The notes under the pieces were generated by a model. It searched no databases. It was not told the origin of the DNA and saw only the letters and a program-made list of their open reading frames with translations. A program made the position numbers and the translations under genes. Source: Roseateles sp. YR242 (GTDB lineage: Bacteria; Pseudomonadota; Gammaproteobacteria; Burkholderiales; Burkholderiaceae_C). Taken from it: DNA of 64,000 nucleotides. The stretch spans positions 1-64,000 of the forward strand of contig NZ_FOAV01000001.1 of assembly GCF_900109745.1 (NCBI RefSeq), in the 5' to 3' direction. Shown in pieces: positions 7,272 to 16,812 of this stretch. The number at the start of each line of letters is the position of its first letter. Positions within the stretch are counted from its first letter, which is position 1.

Positions 7272-8510
7272 TCACTTCACCATCACGGCGCGCAACATCA
7301 ACCGGTCCCACCCTGCCCCGGCCCACAACGCCCCCAGGCTCTCGTTGTGAGGCAACAGCAGCGTGCGCACCAACGGCTCGGCACGTGTGGCCGACGGGTC
7401 GCACAGCAGTACCAGCCGCTGGGCCCCGTCCTCCTCCAGCCGCCCCAGCCAGTCCAGGTCCTGCAACTGGTCGACGACCGGCTCCAGCTGCAACGGGTCC
7501 ACACATAAGCGCTGGGACAAGGCGAGCATGGTCAGCCCAGGTTCACCCGCTGCCCGCGCACCATCCAGCTCCCGCAGGATGTCCAGAGCAAGCTCCAACT
7601 GCATGCCGGGCGTCGGGCGTCGCACGCTGACCCCACCTGCCAACGCCGGTGCATTGGCCGCCAGGATGGCGCCCAGCAGCACGATGGACCAGCCCACATA
7701 GATCCAGATCAGGAAGATGGGCACGGTCGCAAAGGCGCCATACAGCGTGGAATAGGTCGGCACCTGCTTCACATACCAGGCCAGTGCCTGCTTGGCCAGG
7801 TGGAAGGCGATCGCCACAAAACCTGCCCCCATCAAGGCATGGCGCCAACGCACATCGGTGTTGGGCACGTAATGGAACAGCGCCGCAATGGCCGCCCACA
7901 GCACCAGCAGGTCCAGGCTGGATAACAGCACCACAAACCCGCGTGGCATGGCATTGACCAGGTCCTTGCCGCTGGTGATGAGGTAGCTGGTCAAGGTCAG
8001 GCTGCCGCCCAGCAGCAACGGACCGAGCGTCAGGGCCGCCCAGTACACCAGCACCCGCTGTGCAATGGGCCGGGGCCGCTGCACCCGCCAGATCTGGTTG
8101 AGCGTGCGGTCGATGGTCAGCATCAGGGACAGCGCCGTGACCGCCAGCACCACCAGACCCACCGCGCCGAGCCGGTTGGCCTTGGCTGCAAACTGGGTCA
8201 GCGAGCCCAACACCGGCCGCGCAATATTGTCAGGCACCAGTGACTTGAGGAAATATTTCTCCAGCGCCCCCTGAAAGGCCGAGAACATGGGGAAGGCAGT
8301 GAACAGCGCCAGCGCCACCGTCAGCAGCGGCACCAGCGAGATCAGCGTGGTGAAGGTCAGGCTGCCAGCGGTCACGCCCAGACGCTCCTCCCGGTAGCGC
8401 TGGAAAAACACCCGCACCGTATCCAGCCAGGGCCAGCGCAGCAAACCCTGCCACACCTCCCGAAGCCCCTCTCGCCACCCCTGGTCCGCCACACGCATCC
8501 TGATGTTCAT
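7272..8510 (-). CDS. YihY/BrkB family inner-membrane protein
   Basis: Polytopic inner-membrane protein of the YihY/virulence factor BrkB family (formerly mis-called RNase BN). It has about six membrane helices in the first 290 residues, with the family signature around AGSLTFTTLISLVPLLTV, and a C-terminal cytoplasmic region (about 300-412) that resembles a small winged-helix-like domain. The molecular role of the family is unresolved. MNIRMRVADQ at 8510 is the preferred start; ATG at 8531 is also possible and would make its start codon overlap that of the divergent DUF2069 gene. The two promoters must then lie inside each other's coding regions. Confidence 0.88.
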   Translation of the reverse strand: MNIRMRVADQGWREGLREVWQGLLRWPWLDTVRVFFQRYREERLGVTAGSLTFTTLISLVPLLTVALALFTAFPMFSAFQGALEKYFLKSLVPDNIARPVLGSLTQFAAKANRLGAVGLVVLAVTALSLMLTIDRTLNQIWRVQRPRPIAQRVLVYWAALTLGPLLLGGSLTLTSYLITSGKDLVNAMPRGFVVLLSSLDLLVLWAAIAALFHYVPNTDVRWRHALMGAGFVAIAFHLAKQALAWYVKQVPTYSTLYGAFATVPIFLIWIYVGWSIVLLGAILAANAPALAGGVSVRRPTPGMQLELALDILRELDGARAAGEPGLTMLALSQRLCVDPLQLEPVVDQLQDLDWLGRLEEDGAQRLVLLCDPSATRAEPLVRTLLLPHNESLGALWAGAGWDRLMLRAVMVK

Positions 8511-8529
8511 GCTGGCTATGATGCCAGCC

Positions 8530-8940
8530 ATGTCAAGTTTGGAAGCGCCTCAGGTCACCAGCGGTTCGCTGCGCACCCAACCCACGGCGGCGGAACGCAC
8601 CAGCCGATCCCTCGCATGGGCCAGCACCGTGGCCCTGGCACTGCTGTGTGCCGCCTGGGAACTGTGGCTGGTGCCGGTGGGCCGCGGCACGCTGGCCATC
8701 AAGGCCCTGCCGCTGCTGCTGGCGCTGCCCGGCCTGTGGCGGTATCGGCTCTACACCTTCCGGGCGCTCAGCCTGTTCGTGTGGCTGTATGCCACCGAAG
8801 GATTGGTGAGAGCCACGTCCGAGCCAGGCCTGGGGGCCGCACTGGCCTCGGCCGAGGTGCTGCTGTCCGTGGTCATCTTCGTGGCCTGCGCCCTGCACGT
8901 CCGGCAGCGCCTGGGCGACGCCAGAAGGAGTCTTCCTTGA
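8530..8940 (+). CDS. DUF2069 family membrane protein
   Basis: A small inner-membrane protein of about 136 residues with three to four hydrophobic segments and the DUF2069 core (KALPLLLALPGLWRYRLYTF and WLYATEGLVRA). Function unknown. Several ATGs crowd the start (8503 to 8530); MSSLEAPQ at 8530 is chosen because it leaves the divergent YihY start outside the gene. Its TGA stop overlaps the TTG start of the next gene (TTGA), so the hydroxyacid dehydrogenase is probably translated by reinitiation from it. Confidence 0.82.
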   Translation: MSSLEAPQVTSGSLRTQPTAAERTSRSLAWASTVALALLCAAWELWLVPVGRGTLAIKALPLLLALPGLWRYRLYTFRALSLFVWLYATEGLVRATSEPGLGAALASAEVLLSVVIFVACALHVRQRLGDARRSLP

Positions 8941-10358
8941 GCAGCACCGTCATCGATTCCCTGCGTGAACTACTCGGCAGCGAGCATGTGCTGCTGCCCG
9001 GTGCCCTGCCGCCCCAGGACCTGGCCGGCTACCATCAGGACTGGCGCAAGCGCTACAACGGCCGGGCCCTGGCCATCCTGCGGCCCGCCGACACCGCCCA
9101 GGTGGCCGCCGTGGTGCGCCTGGCGCGTGAGCACCGCATTTCATTGGTACCCCAGGGCGGCAATACCGGACTGGTGGGCGGTGGGGTGCCGGACCCCTCC
9201 GGTACCCAGTTGCTGCTGAGCCTGCGGCGCCTGCAGCAAGTGCGCCGGCTGGACGCCGCCAACCACACCATCACGGTGGAGGCGGGCTGCATCCTGCAGC
9301 AGGTGCAGGAGGCGGCGCAGCAAGCCGGCCTGCTGTTTCCGCTGAGCCTGGCCGCCGAAGGCAGTTGCACCATCGGCGGCAACCTCTCGACCAATGCCGG
9401 CGGCACCCAGGTCCTGCGTTACGGCAACGCCCGCGAGTTGTGCCTGGGCCTGGAGGTGGTCACGGCCGAAGGCGAGATCTGGGACGGCCTTTCCGGCCTG
9501 CGCAAGGACAACACCGGCTACGACCTGCGCGACCTGTTCATCGGCGCCGAAGGCACGCTGGGCGTGATCACGGCAGCCACGCTGAAACTCTATCCGCAGC
9601 CGCGCGCCCGCATGACCGCACTAGCGGCCTGTGATTCGCTGCAGGACGCCGTGGATCTGCTCAACCTCACCCAGTCACGCTGCGGCGCGGCCCTGACCGG
9701 TTTCGAGGTGATGAATGCACTCTCGCTGGCACTGGTGGCGCGGCACTTCCCGCAGTTGCCCCAGCCACTGGGCCCGCGCCCCTGGACCGTTCTGCTGGAG
9801 CTGTCGGACAGCGAGGGCGAGGCCCATGCGCGTGAGCAGTTCGAAAGCGTCCTGGAACAGGCGCTGGAACGCGGCCTGATCAACGACGCGGCGGTAGCCG
9901 AGACGCTGGCCCAAAGCCAGGCGATGTGGCACCTGCGGGAGTCCATTCCACTGGCACAGAGCGAGCAAGGGCTGAACATCAAGCACGACATCGCCTTGCC
10001 GGTGTCGCGCATCCCCGGCTTCGTGGCCAGTTGCGACGCCTTGCTGGCCCGGCAGTTCCCGGGCGCCGGCCTGGTGAACTTCGGCCACCTGGGCGACGGC
10101 AACCTGCATTACAACCTGCAGGCGCCACCGGGCGTGGCGCCGGCGGAATTCCTGCGTGAGCACGAACATGCCGTCAATGCGCTGGTCTATGACCAGGTGG
10201 GCACCCATGGCGGCTCCATATCCGCGGAGCACGGCATCGGCCAGCTCAAGCGAGATGAACTGGCACAGCGCAAGAGCCCGGTGGCCTTGCAGCTGATGCG
10301 CCAGATCAAGCAGGCGCTGGACCCGCTGGGCCTGCTGAACCCGAACCGGGTGGTCTGA
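8937..10358 (+). CDS. FAD-linked 2-hydroxyacid dehydrogenase (GlcD / D-2-hydroxyglutarate dehydrogenase family)
   Basis: Flavoprotein of 473 residues oxidising a D-2-hydroxyacid such as D-lactate, glycolate or D-2-hydroxyglutarate. The FAD-binding PCMH half (about 40-220) contains PQGGNTGLVGGGVP, and the C-terminal FAD-oxidase half has FGHLGDGNLHYN and the closing SAEHGIGQLKR. Substrate cannot be decided from sequence. A good ribosome site (AGAAGGAG, 8923-8930) sits seven bases before the TTG at 8937, and that TTG shares TTGA with the stop of the DUF2069 gene; the next in-frame ATG lies well inside the domain. No GlcE or GlcF partner follows, so it is a stand-alone enzyme. Confidence 0.9.
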   Translation: MSSTVIDSLRELLGSEHVLLPGALPPQDLAGYHQDWRKRYNGRALAILRPADTAQVAAVVRLAREHRISLVPQGGNTGLVGGGVPDPSGTQLLLSLRRLQQVRRLDAANHTITVEAGCILQQVQEAAQQAGLLFPLSLAAEGSCTIGGNLSTNAGGTQVLRYGNARELCLGLEVVTAEGEIWDGLSGLRKDNTGYDLRDLFIGAEGTLGVITAATLKLYPQPRARMTALAACDSLQDAVDLLNLTQSRCGAALTGFEVMNALSLALVARHFPQLPQPLGPRPWTVLLELSDSEGEAHAREQFESVLEQALERGLINDAAVAETLAQSQAMWHLRESIPLAQSEQGLNIKHDIALPVSRIPGFVASCDALLARQFPGAGLVNFGHLGDGNLHYNLQAPPGVAPAEFLREHEHAVNALVYDQVGTHGGSISAEHGIGQLKRDELAQRKSPVALQLMRQIKQALDPLGLLNPNRVV

Positions 10359-10388
10359 GGCGCCAAGGCCTCAGGGCCTCCCGCTCAT

Positions 10389-13300
10389 TCAATCGTCGCC
10401 AGCGCCCGGCCGAGGCTGCCCCAGCGAGGCGGGGCCATCCTGCAAGACAGCGTCCGCCTTCGGGGCCCGCACCTTGCGCACCCGCCGGCCGGACTCGTCG
10501 AAGAACAGCTCGATGCTGTCGTAGAAGCAAGGCACCATCAGCAGCGTCAGGAAGGTGGACGTGATGGTTCCGCCAATGATGGCCACGGCCATCGGCCGAT
10601 AGAACTCACCGCCCTCCCCCACGCCGATGGCCACCGGCAACATGCCGGCGATCAGCGCCAGGGTGGTCATCAGGATGGGGCGGAAGCGCTTGCGGCCCGC
10701 ATGCATCAGCGCCTCCTCGCGCGGTACGCCCTGGGATTCCTCGTGGCGCGCAGCATCCAGCAGCAAAATGGCATTCTTGGCCACCAGGCCCGCCAGCATG
10801 ATGATGCCAATGATGCTCATCAGGTTGAGCCCTCCCCCGGTCATCAGCAAGGCCACCACCACACCGATCAGTGACAGCGGCAGGGACAGCATCACGCCCA
10901 GCGGCGCCGTGAAACTGCCAAACTGCATCACCAGGATCAGATACATCAGGCCGATGCCGGAGAACAGCGCCACCACCATGGCCCCGAACACCTCCTGCTG
11001 GCTCTTGGCATCACCCGCAAGGGCGATGCCGTAACCCGGCGGGAAGTTGATCGACTTGGCCAGCTTGAGGGCGTCCGCGGTCACTTCGCCGGGGGAGCGG
11101 CCATGTGCATTGGCCGAGACCGCGATCATCCGCTTGCTGTCCGCATGCTGGATCTTGGACGGCCCCTTGCCCATGGTGACCTTGGCGATCTGCTCCAGCG
11201 GCACCATCACCCCGGTGCCTGTCACCGAGATCGGCAGACGTTCGATGTTGGAGGCATCCACGCGGTCTTCCGGTGCCAGGCGCACCGCCACGTCCCGCGT
11301 CTCCCCGCTGGGGTCGATCCAGTCGCCCACTTCCACGCCGGCAAAAGCCACCCGCAGCGCACTGGCCGCATCACCCACCGAGATACCCAGCGAATTGGCC
11401 AGGCCACGGTTGAGTTCGATCTGCAGTTCGTCCTGCGGGTCCTGCTCGGAGAGGCCAACATCCACCGCGCCCGGTACCTTGCGCAGTTTTTCCATGAAGT
11501 CGGTGGTCAGCTCCATCAGCTTGCGTGAATCCGCACCCGAGAAACGGATCTGCACTGGTTTCTGGGCCCCGTTGTTCAGGTCGTCCAGCACCACATACTC
11601 GGCCCCCACCAGCCGCGCGACCCGCGAGCGCAGGTCCGACGCGATCTCGGCCGCCGAGCGGTGACGCTCCGTGCTTTTGCCCAGATCGACATAGATGCGG
11701 CCACCACTGACATTCACCGTCTCATTGGTCGCCTTGGTCTCGGGAAGCTCCCGGGCCAGCGCGGCCGCCGCCGCCAGCTTGAGCCGCGAATACTCCAGGC
11801 TGGAACTGGCGGGGGTGCGCACGTCCACGGCAATGGTGCCGGAGTCGGTCTTGGGCAGGAAGCTGCTGCCGCCAAAGAACACCTGCAGCGCAATGGCCAG
11901 CACAAAGCTCAGCACCGCAAAGAAGGCCATCCAGCGACGGTGGTGCAAGGCCCAGGCGATGACATGGCCGTAGCGGTCCGCCTGCAGGTCAAACCAATGG
12001 TTGAAACGCTCCAGTTTCAGCGAGATGCCTGTCTTGGGCTTGTCGTGATAGCCGGGTGGGTCGCCCCAGAACGCCGACAGCATGGGGTCCAGCGTGAAGG
12101 AGATGAACAAGGACACCAGCACCGAGGCCACCACCGTCAGGCCGAAGGGCCGGAACCATTCACCGGACACGCCCGGCATGAAGGCCACAGGCACAAACAC
12201 CGCCACGATGGAGAAGGTGGTGGCCGCCACGGCCAGGCCGATTTCTGCTGTGCCGTTGAGCGCCGCCGTGCGACGGTCCGCCCCCCGCTCCATGTGGCGC
12301 ACGATGTTCTCCCGCACCACGATCGCGTCATCGATGAGCACGCCGATGGCCAGCGACAGGCCCAGCAGGCTCATGAAATTGAGCGTGAAGCCGCACAGCC
12401 ACACCGCGATGAAGGCGGCAATGACCGAGGTGGGCAGCGACAGCGCGGTAATCAGCGTGGAGCGCCAGGAGTTCAGAAACACATACACCACCAGCACCGT
12501 CAGGCCCGCACCGAACACCAGTGCATGGATGACGTTGTTGAGGCTGTCCTGCGCGTCCTTGCCGCCGTCCTGCGTCACTTCCAGTTTGGTGCCGGGCTTG
12601 AGGGTCTTGTTGATCTCATCGACCAGCTTGCGGGTGTCGTTGGCCACGGAGACCGTCGATGCATCCCGCGAGCGCGACACCGCCAGCCCCACGTTGGGAT
12701 GCCCATTGCGCACGGACAGGCCCGTCTGTTCGGCAAAACCGTCCTGCACGGTGGCCACCTGGCCCAGGCGGATCAGCTCCCCGCCGGTGCGCTTGACCAC
12801 GATCTGGGTGAAGTCCGTCGGCGACTCGATACGCCCCAGCAGCCGAATGCTCTGGTCCTCCATCGACCCCTTCACCTTGCCCACCGGCGCCGTGGTGTTC
12901 TGCATGCGCAGCGCATCAACGACTTCGGTCACGGAGACATTGAACTCGCGCAGCTTCTGGGCGCTGAGCAGCACCGACAGCTCACGCTTGAGCGAGCCGG
13001 TGACAGTCACGGTGGACACACCGGGCAGCCCACGAAAGCGATCCGCGAGCTGGTCTTCCGCCAGGCGCGAGATCTCGGCGTGGGTCTCGGCGCTGGAGGA
13101 CAGGGCCAGCTGCATCACCGGCTCGGCCGAGGGGTCGTAGCGCTGCAGCACCGGCTCGCGCATTTCGATGGGCAGCTTGTGGCGCACCGCCGCGATCGAG
13201 TTGCGGATCTCGTCCGCCGCCTCGGTCATGTTCTTGTTGAAGGCGTAGATCAGGATGAACTGCGCATAACCTTCACTGGCCGTGGCCCGCACCTCGGTCA

Positions 13301-13529
13301 CGCCGGGGATGCTCTGCATCGATTTCTCGATGCGGTTGATCACCTCGCGCTCGACGGTTTCAGGCGACGCCCCGGGATAGGTGATGCCCACCACCATCAC
13401 CGGTTCCTGCACATCCGGAATCTGGTTGACCCGCAGCTTGGACAGGGCCAGCAGGCCCATGCACATCAGCATGATGATCACCACGATCATGGCGATCGGC
13501 TTCTTGACCGAAAAATTGGAGAGGAACAT
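10389..13529 (-). CDS. RND efflux transporter permease, HAE1 type
   Basis: Inner-membrane proton-driven pump subunit of 1046 residues, the full length of the AcrB/MexB class. It shows the expected N-terminal helix (VKKPIAMIVVIIMLMCMGLL), two large periplasmic loops and two six-helix bundles. The fourth-helix signature GVLIDDAIVVRENI contains the paired Asp needed for proton relay. It is encoded 17 bp downstream of its adaptor on the minus strand. No outer-membrane factor or regulator gene lies nearby, so it must borrow a channel from elsewhere. HAE1 membership suggests drugs, dyes or solvents and not heavy metals, but the substrate is unknown. Confidence 0.95.
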   Translation of the reverse strand: MFLSNFSVKKPIAMIVVIIMLMCMGLLALSKLRVNQIPDVQEPVMVVGITYPGASPETVEREVINRIEKSMQSIPGVTEVRATASEGYAQFILIYAFNKNMTEAADEIRNSIAAVRHKLPIEMREPVLQRYDPSAEPVMQLALSSSAETHAEISRLAEDQLADRFRGLPGVSTVTVTGSLKRELSVLLSAQKLREFNVSVTEVVDALRMQNTTAPVGKVKGSMEDQSIRLLGRIESPTDFTQIVVKRTGGELIRLGQVATVQDGFAEQTGLSVRNGHPNVGLAVSRSRDASTVSVANDTRKLVDEINKTLKPGTKLEVTQDGGKDAQDSLNNVIHALVFGAGLTVLVVYVFLNSWRSTLITALSLPTSVIAAFIAVWLCGFTLNFMSLLGLSLAIGVLIDDAIVVRENIVRHMERGADRRTAALNGTAEIGLAVAATTFSIVAVFVPVAFMPGVSGEWFRPFGLTVVASVLVSLFISFTLDPMLSAFWGDPPGYHDKPKTGISLKLERFNHWFDLQADRYGHVIAWALHHRRWMAFFAVLSFVLAIALQVFFGGSSFLPKTDSGTIAVDVRTPASSSLEYSRLKLAAAAALARELPETKATNETVNVSGGRIYVDLGKSTERHRSAAEIASDLRSRVARLVGAEYVVLDDLNNGAQKPVQIRFSGADSRKLMELTTDFMEKLRKVPGAVDVGLSEQDPQDELQIELNRGLANSLGISVGDAASALRVAFAGVEVGDWIDPSGETRDVAVRLAPEDRVDASNIERLPISVTGTGVMVPLEQIAKVTMGKGPSKIQHADSKRMIAVSANAHGRSPGEVTADALKLAKSINFPPGYGIALAGDAKSQQEVFGAMVVALFSGIGLMYLILVMQFGSFTAPLGVMLSLPLSLIGVVVALLMTGGGLNLMSIIGIIMLAGLVAKNAILLLDAARHEESQGVPREEALMHAGRKRFRPILMTTLALIAGMLPVAIGVGEGGEFYRPMAVAIIGGTITSTFLTLLMVPCFYDSIELFFDESGRRVRKVRAPKADAVLQDGPASLGQPRPGAGDD

Positions 13530-13546
13530 GTCTGCCTCCGCTCGGG

Positions 13547-14860
13547 TCAGGCGGCCCGGAACATCGAATGCCGTGCAGGAGCGCCCATTCCGGCGCCATC
13601 CGCGTCGTCTTCAGTGGCCGCTGCACAAGCCGCCTCCGTTGGGGACGTGATGTCCATCCCGTCCGCCCGGTCCATCCTGTCCCGTGCCGACGAGGTCATG
13701 GTCGAGGGCTTGGGCGTGGACGCTGCCGGTGCCGGCTTGGGCGCACGGGTGAAGTCCACCTTCTGTCCGTTCTGCAGCGTGCTGTTGGGATGGCGCAGGA
13801 TGCGGTCGTTCGGCTTCAGGCCGGCCGCCACCACATACAGGCCCTGGCGGTCATCCCGCGCACCCAGCCGGACCTCGATCTTGTTGATCGCGCCGCTGTC
13901 GATGCGCCAGACATAGCTGCGGTCGCCTTCCTTCACCAGGGCACCATCGGCCACCATCAGCGCCGAGACGCTGGTGGTCTGCACTCGGCCTTCGGCGTAC
14001 AGGCCTGCCACGCCAGGCTGCTGGGCTCCGGCAAAGTCCACCAGTACTTCCACTTGGCGGGTGTTGGCGTTGGCGGCCTGGGCGATGCGGCGCACCTTGC
14101 CCTGGAAGTCCACCTGCGGGTAGCCGTTGACCTTGAAATACACGGTCTGGCCCAGCTTCAGTTCGGACATGCGGTCGGCAGAGACCAGGCCCTCGAAGCG
14201 CATGCTGCCGGGGTCCATGACCTTGATCAGTTCCTTGCCCAGTTGGGCGGAGTCGCCGGGCGAGGCCTTGCGGTCGCTCACCACACCGTCGAACGGGGCA
14301 CGGATCTCCGTGCGTTGCTGCTGCTGGCGCGCGGTGGCCTGGCGGGCCTTGGCCGCCACCAGGTCACTCTGGGCGTTGTTGCGGCGAATCTCGGCATCTT
14401 CCATCGCCTGGATGGAACTCATGCCCTGCGCCTGCAGCGTCTTGAGCCGCTGGAACTGGCGCTCGGCTTGTTCGAAGCTCTGCGACGAGGCGCGCACCGC
14501 CTCATCGGCGGACTGCACGCTGTCGCGGATGGCGGTGTCGTCCAGACGGGCCAGCAGGTCACCGCGTTTCACCGACTCGCCGTTTTCCTTGTAGACCGCC
14601 AGCACCACGGCCTGCAGTTCGGCCCGCAGGTCAGCCCGGCGCTCCGGCTGGATGGAGCCGGTGACCACCGGGCCGCTGGCATATTCACCCACGCCCAGGG
14701 TCTGCACATCCTCGGGCGCCAGGATCAGGCTGGGCGCATGGGTCGCCGCCACGGCCTTGACGTCGGAACCCGCCTTGGCGCCGTTGGCGTCCGGTGCGGG
14801 TTTGCCGCACGCGGTCAGCAGGGCAAGAGTGGCAAGGGCAATCAGCGACAGACGCGACAT
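13547..14860 (-). CDS. RND efflux periplasmic adaptor (membrane fusion protein), lipoprotein
   Basis: Links the RND pump to an outer-membrane channel. The 437-residue protein begins with a lipoprotein signal (ALLTACGKPAP, lipobox Cys near residue 17). It then has the split barrel-sandwich/lipoyl domain, a coiled-coil hairpin (EQAERQFQRLKTLQAQG region) and the beta-barrel and membrane-proximal domains. MSRLSLIALATL is chosen as the start because it gives a clean signal peptide; the longer frame adds 28 residues before it. The Ser/Thr/Asp-rich C-terminal tail of about 60 residues is longer than usual and probably disordered. First gene of the pair, followed after 17 bp by the pump. Confidence 0.93.
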   Translation of the reverse strand: MSRLSLIALATLALLTACGKPAPDANGAKAGSDVKAVAATHAPSLILAPEDVQTLGVGEYASGPVVTGSIQPERRADLRAELQAVVLAVYKENGESVKRGDLLARLDDTAIRDSVQSADEAVRASSQSFEQAERQFQRLKTLQAQGMSSIQAMEDAEIRRNNAQSDLVAAKARQATARQQQQRTEIRAPFDGVVSDRKASPGDSAQLGKELIKVMDPGSMRFEGLVSADRMSELKLGQTVYFKVNGYPQVDFQGKVRRIAQAANANTRQVEVLVDFAGAQQPGVAGLYAEGRVQTTSVSALMVADGALVKEGDRSYVWRIDSGAINKIEVRLGARDDRQGLYVVAAGLKPNDRILRHPNSTLQNGQKVDFTRAPKPAPAASTPKPSTMTSSARDRMDRADGMDITSPTEAACAAATEDDADGAGMGAPARHSMFRAA

Positions 14861-15284
14861 GAAGCAGGCTCCGGCAAAAAAGCTGGCGGGGGGAAAAGCT
14901 GGCAGGTGAACAAGCAAACAGGGAGTGCCGCTGCGCACCAGCACACGCCCACCGACGGATGGACGTGCGAGCCTCGGTCTGAAATTCCGGGGCCGTGCGA
15001 AAGGCGCGCTAGCTTAACGCCAGTCTGGGCCCGTGATGATCGTCACACCCACAGGGGAGACGCGGGCCCCCTTTGGAGGGAAGCTGAACGGACAGTCCCA
15101 CACGGACGCACGGGCGCGCACGGGCCCTCGAAAGGACCGGCGGACGATCGACGTGCGGCGGCGATGAGGCCCATGGTGCGGCCGGAATCGCTGAAGGAAT
15201 CGCGGAACCAATCGCGGAAGGAGTTGCGACTGGCGTTGCGGCCGGAGGTGCCCAAGGAGTTGGGCCAGTGAAGCGGCAGACCGC
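14861..15284. other. 424-bp gene-free stretch upstream of the RND operon
   Basis: No convincing gene. It should hold the efflux operon promoter. A near-perfect 14-bp dyad, GTGATGATCGTCAC (15033-15046), lies about 175 bp before the adaptor start and could be a regulator site. The part nearest DUF1178 is low-complexity and repetitive (15182-15236). Confidence 0.5.
15182..15236. repeat. degenerate short repeats with GAATCGCGGAA core
   Basis: Imperfect units containing (G/C)AATCGC(G/T)GAA recur at about 12-13 bp spacing. The run lies in the non-coding gap downstream of the DUF1178 stop. Confidence 0.5.
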
Positions 15285-15770
15285 CTATTGCAGAGGATCC
15301 TTGAGCCCGTCGGGCACGGGCAGCGCCACAACTTCAATGCCTTCTTCGGCCAGCGCACTGGCTTCATCCGGTGTGGCCTGGCCACGAATACCGCGGGCCT
15401 CGGTTTCACCGTAATGGATGCGGCGCGCCTCTTCGGCAAAGCGGTCGCCGACATCCTCGGTGTTGGCCATCAGGTGCCGCACGGCCTGCATCACCTGTCG
15501 TTGCAGCGCCACAGGCAAAGCGGCAGCACCGACGCCGCCGCTTCCCTCGCCCCCCGACATGGCGGGTGCAGGCGCAGCGGCTGGCGCCACCGGCTCCGCA
15601 GCCGCGGACAGGTTCAGGCGCGGGGCGCTCGGCATGCGCCGCACCTGTGCGCTGTTGCACAGCGGGCAGCTCAACAAGCCGCGCTGCTGTTGCGATTCAA
15701 AATCCGCGGCCGAGCCGAACCAGCCCTCAAAACCGTGCCCCGCCTCGCAGGCCAGATTCAGTACCAACAT
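15285..15770 (-). CDS. DUF1178 family protein
   Basis: A 161-residue cytoplasmic protein of unknown function. The N-terminus is the DUF1178 signature (MLVLNLACEAGHGFEGWF) with a CPLC pair at about residues 35-38; with the earlier Cys/His of CEAGH this could make a small metal site. An Ala/Pro-rich linker follows, then a conserved C-terminal part containing VGDRFAEEARRIHYGE. The start at MLVLNL is set by the family; the longer frame is a shadow of the upstream gene. It closes the minus-strand run nuoA-N, DUF2818, Nudix, DUF1178, an arrangement repeated across Burkholderiales. Confidence 0.88.
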   Translation of the reverse strand: MLVLNLACEAGHGFEGWFGSAADFESQQQRGLLSCPLCNSAQVRRMPSAPRLNLSAAAEPVAPAAAPAPAMSGGEGSGGVGAAALPVALQRQVMQAVRHLMANTEDVGDRFAEEARRIHYGETEARGIRGQATPDEASALAEEGIEVVALPVPDGLKDPLQ

Positions 15771-15795
15771 GGTGGAAATGCCAGCCCTTCCGGCT

Positions 15796-16440
15796 TCAGC
15801 CTGCGGTTGTCCAGGCCAACGGCCATGCACCGGCGCGCCAGCGAGCCAGCCAGAGCAGGCAGCTCAGTGTCTTGGCGTCGGTCAGTTCACCGTTGAGCAC
15901 CATCTGGTCCAGTTCGTCCTGCGTGTGAGCCACGACATCCAGGAACTCACCGTCGTCCAGCTTTCGCTCGCCGGCCACCAGGCCGCGTGCAAAGAAGATC
16001 TCGATGCGTTCGGTGGAGTAGGCAATGGCGTTGTGCATCACACCCGCGTAAGCCCACTCCGTGGCACGGTAACCGGTCTCTTCCAGCAGTTCGCGCCGGG
16101 CACAGGTCAAGGGCGGTTCGTCCGGGTCTAGCTTGCCGGCCGGAAACTCCAGCATCACACGCCCCATCGGATACCGATACTGCCGCTCCAGCAGCAAACG
16201 GCCATCCTCCAGGATGGGGACGATCACGGCCGCACCGGGATGGGTGATGTATTCGCGGGTGGCCTCACGCCCGTTCGGCAATCGGACGTGATCGCGGCGG
16301 ACCTGAAGAAAATTGCCGCGCAACACCCATTGGGAGTCGAGCGGCAATTCGCGGAGATGGGGGTCGGCATCCGCCGTGGGCGTGATGCCCTGGCTGGTGT
16401 CGGGGTGGGTGCCGGACGGATCGTCAGCTGTCGTCGTCAT
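15796..16440 (-). CDS. Nudix hydrolase, ADP-ribose pyrophosphatase-like
   Basis: Hydrolyses a nucleoside diphosphate derivative, most likely ADP-ribose, to AMP and ribose 5-phosphate. The 214-residue protein has a perfect Nudix box, G-x5-E-x7-REL-x-EE-x-GY, spanning GKLDPDEPPLTCARREL and LEETGY. It is preceded by the LLLERQYRYPMGRVMLEFPA segment typical of ADP-ribose enzymes. MTTTADDPSG is the start; it overlaps the 3' end of the DUF2818 gene by 17 bp. The first 35 residues are polar and probably disordered. Its place at the end of the complex I operon fits a housekeeping role in NAD breakdown, which is an inference. Confidence 0.9.
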   Translation of the reverse strand: MTTTADDPSGTHPDTSQGITPTADADPHLRELPLDSQWVLRGNFLQVRRDHVRLPNGREATREYITHPGAAVIVPILEDGRLLLERQYRYPMGRVMLEFPAGKLDPDEPPLTCARRELLEETGYRATEWAYAGVMHNAIAYSTERIEIFFARGLVAGERKLDDGEFLDVVAHTQDELDQMVLNGELTDAKTLSCLLWLARWRAGAWPLAWTTAG

Positions 16441-16756
16441 CGAACTCTCGTACGCGGGTCCGGGAGCGGCGCAGGTAACGCCACACAAAGCCCGGAAAGC
16501 CCAGGGTGATGAACAGCGCCAGGGCGGCAGCGTAGAACTCCCAGCCCTGGGGCGCGCGCTGGCCGAGCCGGTATTCCAGCAGGAAACCGATGGCCAGCGT
16601 CAGCAATGACAGCAAGAACAGTTCCAGCAGGGTCCAGCCCGCGGCCTTCGGCTCACGCCGAGGGCCTACCAGCAGGATGCGGGAACTGAGGTAAGGGAGG
16701 TTGGCCGCGACCAGCGCGACCAACAAGACGGTCCAGACCGAAGCGCTTTGCTCCAT
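16424..16756 (-). CDS. DUF2818 family membrane protein
   Basis: A 110-residue inner-membrane protein with three helices and a basic C-terminal tail ending in a run of Asp. DUF2818 genes are found almost only directly after nuoN in betaproteobacteria. The family therefore is suspected of a link with complex I, but no biochemical role is known to me. It starts 56 bp after the nuoN stop and overlaps the Nudix gene at its 3' end. Confidence 0.85.
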   Translation of the reverse strand: MEQSASVWTVLLVALVAANLPYLSSRILLVGPRREPKAAGWTLLELFLLSLLTLAIGFLLEYRLGQRAPQGWEFYAAALALFITLGFPGFVWRYLRRSRTRVREFDDDDS

Positions 16757-16812
16757 GCGGTAACTACCCTGCCCTATTTCAGTGCTGATTCAACAACGAT
16801 GCCAGCGGCCGA

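Noticed and set aside
11661-13916. A 751-residue open frame on the plus strand opposite the RND genes.
   Set aside because: It is the antisense of the pump and adaptor. It is rich in His, Gln and Arg, as expected for the reverse complement of GC-rich coding DNA, and has no domain.
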